DNA from: an uncultured Clostridia bacterium | GTDB taxonomy: Bacteria; Bacillota; Clostridia; Christensenellales; CAG-314 | Assembly (NCBI GenBank): GCA_947628135.1 | Contig: CANQYT010000007.1 | Span: 1-64,000, forward strand | Length of the DNA stretch: 64,000 bases | Reading direction: 5' to 3' | Shown: one piece after another, positions 36,457 to 45,300 of the stretch | Layout of the letters: every line of letters starts with the position of its first letter | Numbering within the stretch: the first letter of the stretch is position 1 | The notes under the pieces: generated by a model | Told to the model about the DNA's origin: nothing | What the model saw: only the letters and a program-made list of their open reading frames with translations | Databases searched by the model: none | Position numbers and translations under genes: made by a program

Positions 36457-37509
36457 TCAGGGTAAGGGTCTGCCTCCGCCCACAACTGATACCGCTTGCC
36501 AGGTGAGAGGACCGACAATACCGTCCGCGTCCAATCCGTTTTCTCTTTGGAAAGCGACTACCGCTTCCCGCGTGGCGTTGCCGAATATTCCGTCTATGTT
36601 GCCGAGAGGGTACAGTTTGCTTGTCAGTTTTTGTTGCAGGTAGCGCACGTAAACGTTTCGGCTGCCTTGCCGCACGGTGGGACGAGGCGGAAGGGTGAGC
36701 AGCGTGCGCCAGGTTTCAGAACCGACGACCCCGTCTGCGCTCAATCCGTTTACCGTTTGAAACTCCGTAACGGCGCGCAGCGTGTTTGCGCCGAATATTC
36801 CGTCTACCGCTATGTTGTAGCCGTTTTGATTCAGTATGTATTGCAAGAGATACGCAAAGTTGCCTGTTGCGCCATTGCGCAAAGTGGGGTAATTGTTGAG
36901 ATCGTTGCGGGCAAGGTATCTTTCGCCGAGGTATTCGCACACTCCGCGGCAGCTTTCTTCCGCGACTTCCGTCTGATAGTCGGGATCTAACATCAGCTTT
37001 GCCTCGTCAAAGTTGGTCATATACCCCGGTTCGACAAGCGCGGAAGGGCAGTTTACGCTTTCCAACACACCGACGTCGACGAGAGAGGACACGCCGCGCC
37101 CGTTTTGCGCAGTACCGACGAGCAATTGCTCGTAGATTTCCTCCGCGAGCGCACGGCTGCGCGCAGGTTGCGGGTTACGCGAGGAATAAAACGCGGAAAT
37201 TCCCCGTGCCGAATTGAAACTGTTTCCGCTGCCGAAAGCGTTGTAGCCGAACGTAACAAGCAACGTAAGATTTTGCGCGTTTATCCGCCGAACGCGTGTG
37301 GAAACGGACGTGTCTGTCAGTTCGGGCTTAACGTCGAACACCGCGAAATTGTTGCGCAGGCACGCTTCGAGAAATTTGATTTTGGTGGGTCTGTTGAATT
37401 GATTCTCGTAAAAAGGCACGTTGAGATAGGGCATAACGGGCGTACGTTTCCCCGCGGTGAAGGGGTTTTGCCCGTGTTCGTCGTTGCCGCCGATGTAGTA
37501 TGTCGCCAA
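36457..37509 (-). CDS. Amidase_3-like protein with two peptidoglycan-binding domains
   Basis: Residues 1-190 resemble the N-acetylmuramoyl-L-alanine amidase_3 fold: ATYYIGGNDEHG at the start, R-x-N context in STRVRRINAQNLTLLVTF, ISAFYSS, and ALVEPGYMTNFDEAKLML with the catalytic-type glutamate. Residues about 205-345 are two PG_binding_1 units (YNIAVDGIFGANTLRAVTEF with NGLSADGVVGSETW, and LGNIDGIFGNATREAVVAFQ with NGLDADGIVGPLTW). Two zinc histidines look displaced: PGHGG is replaced by GGNDEHG and SIHAN by VTFGYNA, so activity is uncertain. I chose TTG 37509 because AAGGAG lies 6 nt upstream; an ATG at 37539 is in frame. No signal peptide is seen. Confidence 0.75.
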   Translation of the reverse strand: MATYYIGGNDEHGQNPFTAGKRTPVMPYLNVPFYENQFNRPTKIKFLEACLRNNFAVFDVKPELTDTSVSTRVRRINAQNLTLLVTFGYNAFGSGNSFNSARGISAFYSSRNPQPARSRALAEEIYEQLLVGTAQNGRGVSSLVDVGVLESVNCPSALVEPGYMTNFDEAKLMLDPDYQTEVAEESCRGVCEYLGERYLARNDLNNYPTLRNGATGNFAYLLQYILNQNGYNIAVDGIFGANTLRAVTEFQTVNGLSADGVVGSETWRTLLTLPPRPTVRQGSRNVYVRYLQQKLTSKLYPLGNIDGIFGNATREAVVAFQRENGLDADGIVGPLTWQAVSVVGGGRPLP

Positions 37510-37864
37510 ATTTTTCTCCTTATTTTTTTGTCCTAACATTGTATGCCGAACCGCGGCAAAACGTCCGTAATTGCTTGGAAAACCGATTTGCGAATATCCG
37601 CACACACAATGAGCGCGCAATATTCAATCTCGCGCTCGTGGGTTTTACAAAAAAGAAAAGCGACAAAAGCGCAGGAAAACCGCCCGCACCTAATCGTCCG
37701 TAGAAACAATTATGTTCTCCACTTTGCAATGCAATATTTTGCAAAAATCGTCTATTTTGGCGGCGCTTATTCCTCTGCCTTTTTTTCATTCGGTCGAGGG
37801 CGTCGCCGCCTATTGGTTGCCCGAAAATGTTCCAATTGAACCGAACTTTTTATCTTGTTTATAC
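37510..37864. other. Intergenic stretch without a recognised gene
   Basis: No frame with a good ribosome site or recognisable product. It separates the amidase-like gene (minus) from the promoter of the two tiny membrane proteins (plus) and becomes AT-rich towards the right. Confidence 0.45.
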
Positions 37865-37893
37865 TTGCACATATTAGTTGAAAATGTTATAAT
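37865..37893 (+). promoter_or_regulatory. Promoter of the tiny membrane protein pair
   Basis: -35 TTGCAC (37865-37870), a 17-bp spacer and a perfect -10 TATAAT (37888-37893). The leader to the first ATG is about 170 nt and includes AACTCG-GA-CGAGTT followed by a T-run near 37939-37970, which could be an attenuator. Confidence 0.6.
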
Positions 37894-38069
37894 AGTTTTG
37901 TCAAACTCACTTTCGATGCATATTGAAGAAACAGTGTTGATAACTCGGACGAGTTTTGTGTTTTTTTTGTATACTTGCAAGTTTATATGTGAGTTTAGGT
38001 GCAACTTATTCAGTCGGGTTTGATTTGGCGAGTCTTGGGGGCTTGGCGGATATTTGTGGGTATTGATGT

Positions 38070-38357
38070 ATGTGGCAAAAAAAGATGGCGATTTATCTAA
38101 TAATAATGTCCGTTATCGTGGGTATCTGCGGGATTCTTATGAACCAAATTTACGACATTTCAAAAATAGGCACTGTGGCGGGTGCAATATTTACCATTTT
38201 GAGTATAACAGATCTTACAATTGCTATATTTTTACTTGGCAGATATATGGAAATACAAAACAAAAAAGGAAGTAAAGTGGTTAATATAATCGGCTTTCTC
38301 GTTGGAGTCGTTACAATTATTGCCACTATTGTTGATTTAGTGCAATGGAGGCTTTAG
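38070..38357 (+). CDS. Small membrane protein, 95 residues
   Basis: Three hydrophobic helices: residues about 7-24 (IYLIIMSVIVGICGIL), 34-58 (VAGAIFTILSITDLTIAIFLL) and 71-92 (VNIIGFLVGVVTIIATIVDLV), with the basic loop MEIQNKKGSK before the last. The opening MWQKKM may be replaced by ATG 38085; no strong ribosome site marks either. Base use is AT-rich compared with the gyr operon, suggesting transfer. The next tiny membrane gene starts 3 nt after the stop, with its ribosome site inside this gene's end. Function unknown; immunity or transport roles are possible but unsupported. Confidence 0.6.
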   Translation: MWQKKMAIYLIIMSVIVGICGILMNQIYDISKIGTVAGAIFTILSITDLTIAIFLLGRYMEIQNKKGSKVVNIIGFLVGVVTIIATIVDLVQWRL

Positions 38358-38360
38358 ACT

Positions 38361-38534
38361 GTGAAACCACACCAAATAATTGCTGTTATAACAATGATTT
38401 TGTGCATAATATGTATGCTTGCAATCGGTATCGCATACAATTTTTGGAACGAAGTGTGCTATTGGATAATATTCGTTATTTTGGTCGTACTCCACGCCGT
38501 TCCATTGTTCTTTAACTTCAAATTTCGCGATTGA
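38361..38534 (+). CDS. Small membrane protein, 57 residues, GTG start
   Basis: A short gene starting GTG with GGAGG 9 nt upstream, a strong ribosome site. The product begins MKPHQIIAVITMILCIICML and has two hydrophobic helices separated by NFWNEVCYW, then ends with the charged tail NFKFRD. It lies 3 nt after the 95-residue membrane protein and is surely co-transcribed with it. I do not recognise the family. A two-gene cassette of tiny membrane proteins fits several possibilities, such as toxin with immunity or a small complex, and nothing decides between them. Confidence 0.58.
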   Translation: MKPHQIIAVITMILCIICMLAIGIAYNFWNEVCYWIIFVILVVLHAVPLFFNFKFRD

Positions 38535-38820
38535 AAAGAGTATGACATCAACGATGATATCAACCACCAAATTCGGGCAAAAACAATTAAACAAATTTCT
38601 GGTGAGTGAGTTCGGTATTATAAAATCGTAATATAATTACAATTTTCCAAATTTAACAATGCAATCGCATTAGACATTACGTCAGCGTTACCAGTCGCAA
38701 TAGTGGTGTAAAAGTCAACGGGAACAATTTTTACGGAAGTGTAATATAAAATTAGTAAAAATATGTGGCATATTCTATGTCAGACATAATCAAAAAGTAA
38801 AAATATTTCGACCATTGACC

Positions 38821-38951
38821 TTTACGAGGAATGTGCTAAAACGGGACGAAGAAAGGCAAAAAATACGGAATATGGGGCATAAAATGATAAAAAACAAGCA
38901 AATTTGGGTAAAACGAAATCTCAACCGAACCGACAAGCGGTTCAGTTGAGA
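38821..38951. repeat. Dispersed ~130-bp repeat ending in a hairpin, copy B
   Basis: The partner of 36152-36281. The terminal hairpin is TCTCAACCGAACC (38919-38931) / GGTTCAGTTGAGA (38939-38951) with one mismatch. The outer stem bases match copy A and the loop differs. Read on the minus strand, it directly follows a 21-nt tRNA-fMet 3'-end fragment (38959-38979), so it may have arisen as the terminator region of a lost tRNA copy. Nothing else is recognised in 38535-38820. Confidence 0.6.
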
Positions 38952-38958
38952 CTACAAA

Positions 38959-38979
38959 TGGTTGCGGGGGCGGGATTTG
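38959..38979 (-). pseudogene. 21-nt 3'-end fragment of tRNA-fMet
   Basis: Identical to the T-loop-to-CCA end of the tRNA at 39142-39219, on the same strand, but the sequence upstream is unrelated to a tRNA. It has the same length and breakpoint as the tRNA-Ser fragments at 72-92 and 292-312. Confidence 0.65.
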
Positions 38980-39081
38980 TCTCTGCGTAAGCAGAGTAAG
39001 TGAAACGAAGTGGAGCGCCACGTTATTTCAAACTGTCCCTGCCTCAGAAATACAGGGCAGCGCGTCCAAACGGAAGCAATA

Positions 39082-39111
39082 GAAAAGCGAGTGATTTGTT
39101 CACTCGCTTTC
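39082..39111 (-). terminator. Terminator of the initiator tRNA gene
   Basis: A perfect 11-bp stem AAAGCGAGTGA / TCACTCGCTTT with a 5-nt loop, with TTTTCTA following on the minus strand, about 30 nt after the tRNA 3' end. Confidence 0.7.
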
Positions 39112-39141
39112 TGTTGCGACTAATACGGCGTCGCTGCCTAA

Positions 39142-39219
39142 TGGTTGCGGGGGCGGGATTTGAACCACACGACCTTCGGGTTATGAGCCCGATGAGCTAC
39201 CGAACTGCTCTACCCCGCG
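39142..39219 (-). tRNA. Initiator tRNA-Met (CAT anticodon), one-base bulge in T-stem
   Basis: On the minus strand the gene starts CGCGGGG and ends CCCCGCA-ACCA. The first base is C opposite A72, an unpaired top of the acceptor stem, and the anticodon stem carries three G-C pairs (GGG/CCC). Both are hallmarks of the initiator tRNA. The anticodon loop is CTCATAA, and CCA is encoded. It is 78 nt instead of 77: the T-stem 5' strand GTGTGG pairs with CCCGC only if one T is bulged out. The gene may be functional, decaying or carry a sequencing error. Partial copies surround it. Confidence 0.8.
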
Positions 39220-39436
39220 ATATAACTATTAAATCGATTTTGCCTGTTTTGCGCCCGTTGTCGGGCTCGGCGTTCGCTTCGCTTGGCTGAGGAGCCCGAT
39301 GAGCTACCGAACTGCTCTACCCCGCGATATAACTATTAAATTGATTTTGCCTGTTTTGCGCCCATTGTCGGGCTCGGCGTTCGCTTCGCTTGGCTGAGGA
39401 GCCCGATGAGCTACCGAACTGCTCTACCCCGCGATA
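39185..39436. repeat. 107-bp tandem repeats containing tRNA-fMet 5' halves
   Basis: The segment starting GAGCCCGATGAGC at 39185, inside the tRNA gene, recurs at 39292 and 39399, exactly 107 bp apart each time. Each copy holds the first 35 nt of tRNA-fMet (minus strand, up to the first anticodon base) plus flanking sequence TATAACTATTAAAT and GCTCGGCGTTCGCTTCGCTT. Two differences (CGATTTT / TGATTTT and CCCGTTG / CCCATTG) separate the spacers. The two extra copies cannot encode a tRNA because the 3' half is absent. Confidence 0.8.
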
Positions 39437-39556
39437 TTCAGCATCGCAAGCAACGGTTGTTGTCTCAATGCTTGTCTATCATACCGCATTTTGCGGCGAT
39501 TGTCAAGGATTTTACTTAAATATTCTATTTCTTTTGACAACCTCGCCGTCAAAGTC

Positions 39557-39585
39557 TTGCGAAAAATGTATTTTTGCTGTATACT
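39557..39585 (+). promoter_or_regulatory. Promoter of the CotH-like gene
   Basis: -35 TTGCGA (39557-39562), a 17-bp spacer and -10 TATACT (39580-39585), about 40 bp before the ATG. Confidence 0.6.
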
Positions 39586-39626
39586 GACTTTGCAAAACAA
39601 AAAAATCTCCGTAAGAGGTGAACAAA

Positions 39627-41402
39627 ATGAAGAAACACGTTTGTTTGGCAATATGCGTCGTTTTGTTGTTGACGTTGCTTGCGGGCTGCACTGTGGCGCA
39701 TAAGCACACGTACAGCAATCAGTGGTCTTTCAGCGAGACGCATCACTGGCATCGCGCCACCTGCGACCACACCGAAGAGTACCGAGATTACGAAGCGCAC
39801 GATTTTCAGGACGGCAAGTGTTCCGTTTGCGGATATGAGCAAGGTAGCGAGCCCTCTCCGTATCCCGATCCCAAGCCGAACGAATTTGAGTTCGGCGACG
39901 ATATAAGCGCGCAAAACGACAAATTCTATGAGGATTACTCCGACGAAGAAAAGCAGTTGTACTACACCTTGTGGAAAGAGGATACCACCGTCAAGGTGGA
40001 GATAGACATTTCCTCCCACGAGTTGCAAAAGTTGAACGAAGCCTACGAGTATTGGCGCGACAACAACAAGAACGCCACCTACGCCGACGTTTACCGCAAA
40101 TGCAACCTTACGATAACCGTCAACGGCACGCAGTACAACTACGACGATGTGGGCATTCGTATGCGCGGCAACACTTCTCGTACGGATTTTGTCAACGAAA
40201 ACGGCGAAATTTACAATCTCGTGCATTTCCGTTTCAATCTCGGCGAAACGTTTGACGGCGAGGACTACGAGGGCAACGCTTGGGCAAGCGAACTGTATTA
40301 CGATTGGCATCGCGACACCGCCGACGGCGAAGCGGCTCGCAAGGCGCGTAAAGATCGTACCTTTGCCACAATGGAAAAGTTCTACTACAAGTGGAACAAG
40401 TGCTACGATCAAACCTACATTCGCGAAGTGTACGCCAATAGAATGTTCCAGGCTTACGGAATTTTAGCACCCCATATCACGCTTTCGCAAATTTGCATAA
40501 AGCAACACAACAATATGGAAAGCGTCGGCGTGGGCAATTTGTACGAGTTGATAGACAAACAGTTTATCAAACGCAATTTTGACAAGGATCATAAGGGCGG
40601 CGATCTGTACAAATGCACCTACGGTAGCGCGGGGGCGGCTGATTTGACGTATATCGACGGCAACAACTGCGGCGTCGAAACCGCTACCAAAGGGTACAGC
40701 TACGACCTAAAAACAAACGACGACCCGAACGAACCGGAGTGGAGCGATCACAAGTATATAAAGGCATTTGTAAATATGCTCAAATCGGACAAAAACGCCG
40801 CCGATTTCTCCTCCAAGTTGGAATCAATGATGGATATGGACTATTTCACGCGTTTCGAGGCGGTAAACTATCTTGTGGGTAACCCCGATTGCATTCGCAA
40901 TCACGCCAACAACTACTATCTGTACTTTACCCCCGAGGACGCCGACGGAAATTTCAAAGTGTACATCATTCCTTACGACTACGACCGCTGTTTTGGCGTT
41001 AACGTCGAGTGGAACCCCGAACACAGTATGGTAAAGGCGTCGCCCTATACCACCTATGGGACGGAAATGGAGTGCAGAAATCCGCTGTATCTCAAAACAA
41101 TACTGGACGGCGGTTTGAGCAAATACCGCGCAATGTACACGGACGCACTCAACACAGTACTCAGCGGCAAGTGGTTCACTTACGACAACTACAAGGCTCT
41201 CTACAACGCCTACAAGACCAACTATGCCAACTTGGCAAGACCTTCGCAACTTATCATAGACCAATGTTCGGGTAAACTCAACATAAATGCGTTTGTGTTC
41301 AGCGAGGACGGCTCGCAAAATATAGACGGCGGCGACAACCTTTCCGTAAGCTACTATATGCAACGTAAACGCGCAACTGCGGCAAACGGTCTGGACAAGT
41401 AA
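39627..41402 (+). CDS. CotH-family kinase-like lipoprotein
   Basis: A 591-residue surface lipoprotein. Residues 1-22 form a lipoprotein signal with lipobox LLAGC. Residues 25-75 are a histidine- and cysteine-rich segment (HKHTYSN, HHWHRATCDH, CSVCGYEQ) seen in clostridial surface proteins. From about residue 115 the CotH domain follows: VGIRMRGNTSR near residue 180, the long central region, NHANNYYLYF near residue 430 and IIPYDYDRCFGV near residue 450, where the aspartates match the metal-binding motif of CotH protein kinases. CotH enzymes phosphorylate secreted or spore-coat proteins. AGAGGTG precedes ATG 39627. The neighbouring giant surface protein is a conceivable substrate, but this is inference. 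Confidence 0.83.
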   Translation: MKKHVCLAICVVLLLTLLAGCTVAHKHTYSNQWSFSETHHWHRATCDHTEEYRDYEAHDFQDGKCSVCGYEQGSEPSPYPDPKPNEFEFGDDISAQNDKFYEDYSDEEKQLYYTLWKEDTTVKVEIDISSHELQKLNEAYEYWRDNNKNATYADVYRKCNLTITVNGTQYNYDDVGIRMRGNTSRTDFVNENGEIYNLVHFRFNLGETFDGEDYEGNAWASELYYDWHRDTADGEAARKARKDRTFATMEKFYYKWNKCYDQTYIREVYANRMFQAYGILAPHITLSQICIKQHNNMESVGVGNLYELIDKQFIKRNFDKDHKGGDLYKCTYGSAGAADLTYIDGNNCGVETATKGYSYDLKTNDDPNEPEWSDHKYIKAFVNMLKSDKNAADFSSKLESMMDMDYFTRFEAVNYLVGNPDCIRNHANNYYLYFTPEDADGNFKVYIIPYDYDRCFGVNVEWNPEHSMVKASPYTTYGTEMECRNPLYLKTILDGGLSKYRAMYTDALNTVLSGKWFTYDNYKALYNAYKTNYANLARPSQLIIDQCSGKLNINAFVFSEDGSQNIDGGDNLSVSYYMQRKRATAANGLDK

Positions 41403-41454
41403 CCACCCGCGGCGCAACCGCCGAGCAGTCGCGGTTGTCGGCACAAATGTACAA

Positions 41455-41486
41455 AAAAGAGGGCGCAATCGTTGCGCCCTCTTTTC
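41455..41486 (+). terminator. Terminator of the CotH-like gene
   Basis: A perfect 14-bp stem AAAAGAGGGCGCAA / TTGCGCCCTCTTTT with a 3-nt loop. Confidence 0.9.
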
Positions 41487-42154
41487 ATTGCTGCATTTGA
41501 ACTTGTTGTAGTCGTTTTTTTGACCCCATATGCGTATTTTAGCCACATATCAGACGGAATAAAGATTGTTTTTGACCTTTTCCCGAAAAACTTTCAAAGA
41601 CGACAAATTCTTGAAGAAACAATTCCGAATATATTTGGCGCAAATTTTCCGAGCCGCAAACACAAATTGTCGCTCGGTAAACGCAAATCGCCTGTCAATT
41701 GTAAGCCAAGTTGCTTTTGGTATATATATTATATATTCTTGTGTCAAAAATACCTTATTACACGGAGGTTTTGGGGCGACTCGGCAGAAAACGTTTGACG
41801 AAAAGCGCAAAAGAAAGGGCAAAAAGAGACAAAAGCACCCGTCGAAAAAACAACTCGCCGCACGGTTTGCGCAAGTCGGGCGGCAATTTTGCCGAGCGCA
41901 GGAGCGCGTCCGCCCAATAGGGTTTTGTTCTCGGTGCGGGTGTGCGGCGGTTCGGTTTGGCAGAGTACGCACCCCGACCGCGCCGTAAAATTCTTGACGG
42001 TTCAACGTCGCAAATCACGGCATAAAAAGAGAACAGCGTTCGATTTTGTGGGATATGTGGTCGGGAAAAACGCGTTCAAACAACGATGTAATCGGGAAAA
42101 TGCCGATTTTTTCAAAAAAATGACCCACTTGTCGAATTTTTTTGGAAAAAATAC
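41487..42154. other. Long upstream region of the giant gene, no gene recognised
   Basis: About 670 bp without a coding frame that has a ribosome site and a plausible product. It ends in A/T-tracts (GAATTTTTTTGGAAAAAATA) just before the -35 of the giant gene, which could serve as an UP element or a curved-DNA site. Confidence 0.45.
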
Positions 42155-42184
42155 TTGACATCGCGAGAGGGGGGGGGGTATATT
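42155..42184 (+). promoter_or_regulatory. Promoter of the giant gene with a G10 tract in the spacer
   Basis: -35 is the perfect consensus TTGACA (42155-42160), and the -10 is TATATT (42179-42184). The 18-bp spacer contains ten consecutive Gs (42169-42178) abutting the -10. Loss of one G gives the optimal 17 bp; gain weakens the promoter. This layout is known from phase-variable promoters such as Neisseria porA and opc. A 7-2-7 palindrome overlaps the -10 and start region. Confidence 0.75.
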
Positions 42185-42197
42185 ATGTTCACATAAT
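42182..42197. promoter_or_regulatory. Operator-like palindrome at the giant gene start site
   Basis: ATTATGT-TC-ACATAAT is a perfect inverted repeat with 7-bp arms, overlapping the -10 box and the expected transcription start. It is a likely repressor site. The regulator is not identifiable here. Confidence 0.55.
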
Positions 42198-42345
42198 GTC
42201 GAAATTTGCCCTTTTATGTCGTCCACGCGCGCGCATCGCGCACATCGCGTCCATCGCGCGCACGCGTAACAGCGCATAAACAAATTGCGCGCCATTCGAC
42301 AAATTCAACGGGCGGGACAACGCAAGAAATACGGAGGAACAAGAA

Positions 42346-45300
42346 TTGAAGAAAGTTTCGATGATTCAATTGAAAAGGTCTTTACTTATTGTTTTTGCTA
42401 TACTGTTATTACTGTCTCTGGCGCTTGTAGCCATCAGCCAACTCGACGACAATGCGCAAGCCGCGCCGGAAACAACGCCGCTTTCGCGTTACTTGTATTA
42501 CAGCGACTTGCAATATGTCAACAACGTGCAAGGCTACATAATCACCGGTTATCAATATCACGGTGACGGTACATTCGGCACAGCGGATGATCCTGCCGTT
42601 ATTCCCGCGCAGTTCAACGGATATCCCATTCTCGGTATCGAGGCGGGCGTGTTCGGCGGTGCAGGTACAATTAACTACATCAAGTTTGACACGTTGACTC
42701 CGGACGGTTCAGGCGAGGCATATCCTAACGAAGATACCGATGAGCGTAAACTTGCATACTCTCGTTTGCCCGAGGAGTGCAAACCGATGGGTACTGCAAT
42801 TCGAGATATAGGCGACTTCTGTTTTGCCGCAAGCGATCTTATACAAATTACCCTGCCCGAATCCGTTGCAACTTTGGGCGAGGGTTGTTTCGCCAACTGC
42901 AAGAAACTAAGTCGCGTAAAGAGTTACAATGCCGAAGCAGATCGAACTTCCGAAAGTCTGCAAGAACTGTTGCATTTACGTACTATCGGTTCGAAGTGCT
43001 TCCTTTACGACTACCAACTTCAACAATTCCAATTGCCCGATGACCAAAGAGATTTGGACGGCAAGGACAGTTTCGACCGCATTGACGTAACTGAATTTTA
43101 CCCCGACGGTACAGGTATTTGGGAAATCGGCGACAGTGCGTTTCACCGCGTGGAAGTAGATTTGGAAACTGTCAATGGCGGGGAGTATTTTGTTATTCCC
43201 GCCTCTTTGGGCAACGTAATAGAAGCGCCGTTCGAAGTTGTTTATAATGAAGGCGCAAATAGAGCATTAAATGATGCTGACGGTGACGGAACGGTAGTCC
43301 CCGTATTTGCCAAAGGCGGTCCCGGTACGTGCGAATGTTATCCTTGGGGATTTTCTACCGCTAACGTGACTTGGAATACGAACCCGGCATTAGGTTATGC
43401 TAAAAGTGGAGATTGGTATTACAATACCAAGAGAAACATTTTGGGACCCTACACCAAAAATGAGCGTAATGGTGCAGGCAATCTCATTGGTCTCTATTCA
43501 GAAAAAATTCCTATCGAACTTGGAACCACACGCTTTACAACATTGGCGCCGGGAACATTCTCGGGTAAAGTGCGTTTACAAACAGTTACTTTTGATGATG
43601 GCTGGGATTCTGTCACAATGGAACAACTCCCGACGGCTTGTTTCAAGGGATGCAGTTATCTTGCCACTGTCAACAATTTGCCCGAATTGATACAAAAAAT
43701 AGGCGCAATGTCTTTTGAGGGTTGCACCAGATTGAGTACTATCACAACATCGGGAGGACACAACGATACAGGAGTAAACATTCCCGAAAGTTGTTCGCAG
43801 ATAGGTTTTTGGGCGTTTAACGGTTGCAATGCGATAAACACCGTTACCATTTGGGGTAGTTTTGATGACGATACTTTCAAAATTTCGCAATCGGCATTTG
43901 TAACAGCTACTTCAACACCTAATATTATATTCAAAAATCTGGTCGGCGATCCGCGCAATATCGGCAACTTGCACGACCGTCCCGAGGAGTATTCCGTTTG
44001 GGAGTCCAAAACATACCCGTTTGGTTGTATCAACCCGGGTACCACTATAACATATCCCGGTGGTACACTCACTCCCGTTGTCACGTTTAATGGCATCTGG
44101 GACTGCATAATACTGACAGAAGCCTCCGGTTCAACTCACGGTACTGTGCAACTTGTAAGAACTCACGAAAGACAATTAATGTCGGGATACGGACCAAATT
44201 ACAGTGGCGCTTCACATGGTTCTGACTGGTTATATACACCTAACGGTTCTTCTGCTTACGGTGTTACAGAACTGAGATTTCCGAGTTATCTGACCAACAG
44301 CGATACCATCACTAATAGCGCTGCTATCGCAAAAGGCATATATGACGTTAAAATTATAGGCAAACCAAATGGTCATAACAAAGGCGATCGAACGATTGTT
44401 ACAAGTGCAGGAAGCGACAATCAAGGACTTCGCGATGACGATACTTTCGGCAAATTGGTTTTTCCCGAGGGCGTTGAAGAAATAGGGTATATGGTCGTTA
44501 CCGGTCCCATAGACGGTGACAGTACGCTTGAAACAAACGGTAACGCCCAAAAACAAACAACGGGAATTATATTCCCCAATTCTCTCAAAAAAATAGGCGA
44601 CTGGGCGTTTTTCAACCCGTCGATATCTACGTATTTGCAATTCCCCGCAGGGTTGGAACAAGTCGGTTTGTATGCGTTCCGCGGTTGCGAAATTCTCAAT
44701 GAAGAATTGGTTTACTTCGGATATTGCAAGACGGTGTTCGGCGCGGCGTATGTTGACGCCAAAGCGCCCAACTTGACGGATATCTACTACTTGCAATACC
44801 GCACGCAAGAGCCCGACAACACCTTTTCGCGTGAAAACGGCAAATATTTGAGGTTTACGGGCAAACACTCATCTTCGGTTGCAGGCGCTGCCGGTTTGAA
44901 ACAGGGTACTGTAACGCCCAAAGTGCATTATATGGACGATTACAGCCCATATGTATACGAAATCGGCGTGGCGGACACTTCGATTCTTCCCACCGACCCC
45001 GAAAACGTCGCCGACGGATACAAGTATTATTTGCCGGTGTTGGAACACGCTTCCAACAAAGGCAATATGGCGTACGATATGCCTAACGAAAGCCCCGTGT
45101 TTGCAATACCGTATCCCATATATGACTCGTATGGCGCATTGGTAGGCTACGGAGCCAATTTGCGTTTCGGCGTGCGTATGATGAACCAAGCCAACAAGAT
45201 TTCCAGCGTGACAATGCTGAACCAGGTCGGCGGGGAGAATGCGCCCAAAACCTACGCGCAAGACGGCGTGTTGTATGACGGTACAAATCCCGTACCCCTT

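Noticed and set aside
39185..39436. Regular 107-bp repeats considered as a CRISPR array.
   Set aside because: The repeated part is tRNA-fMet sequence plus flank, the spacers are nearly identical to each other, and there are no cas genes.
41550..42299. Overlapping open frames of 70-150 codons on both strands upstream of the giant gene.
   Set aside because: None has a convincing ribosome site, domain or signal peptide, and they overlap each other and the promoter.
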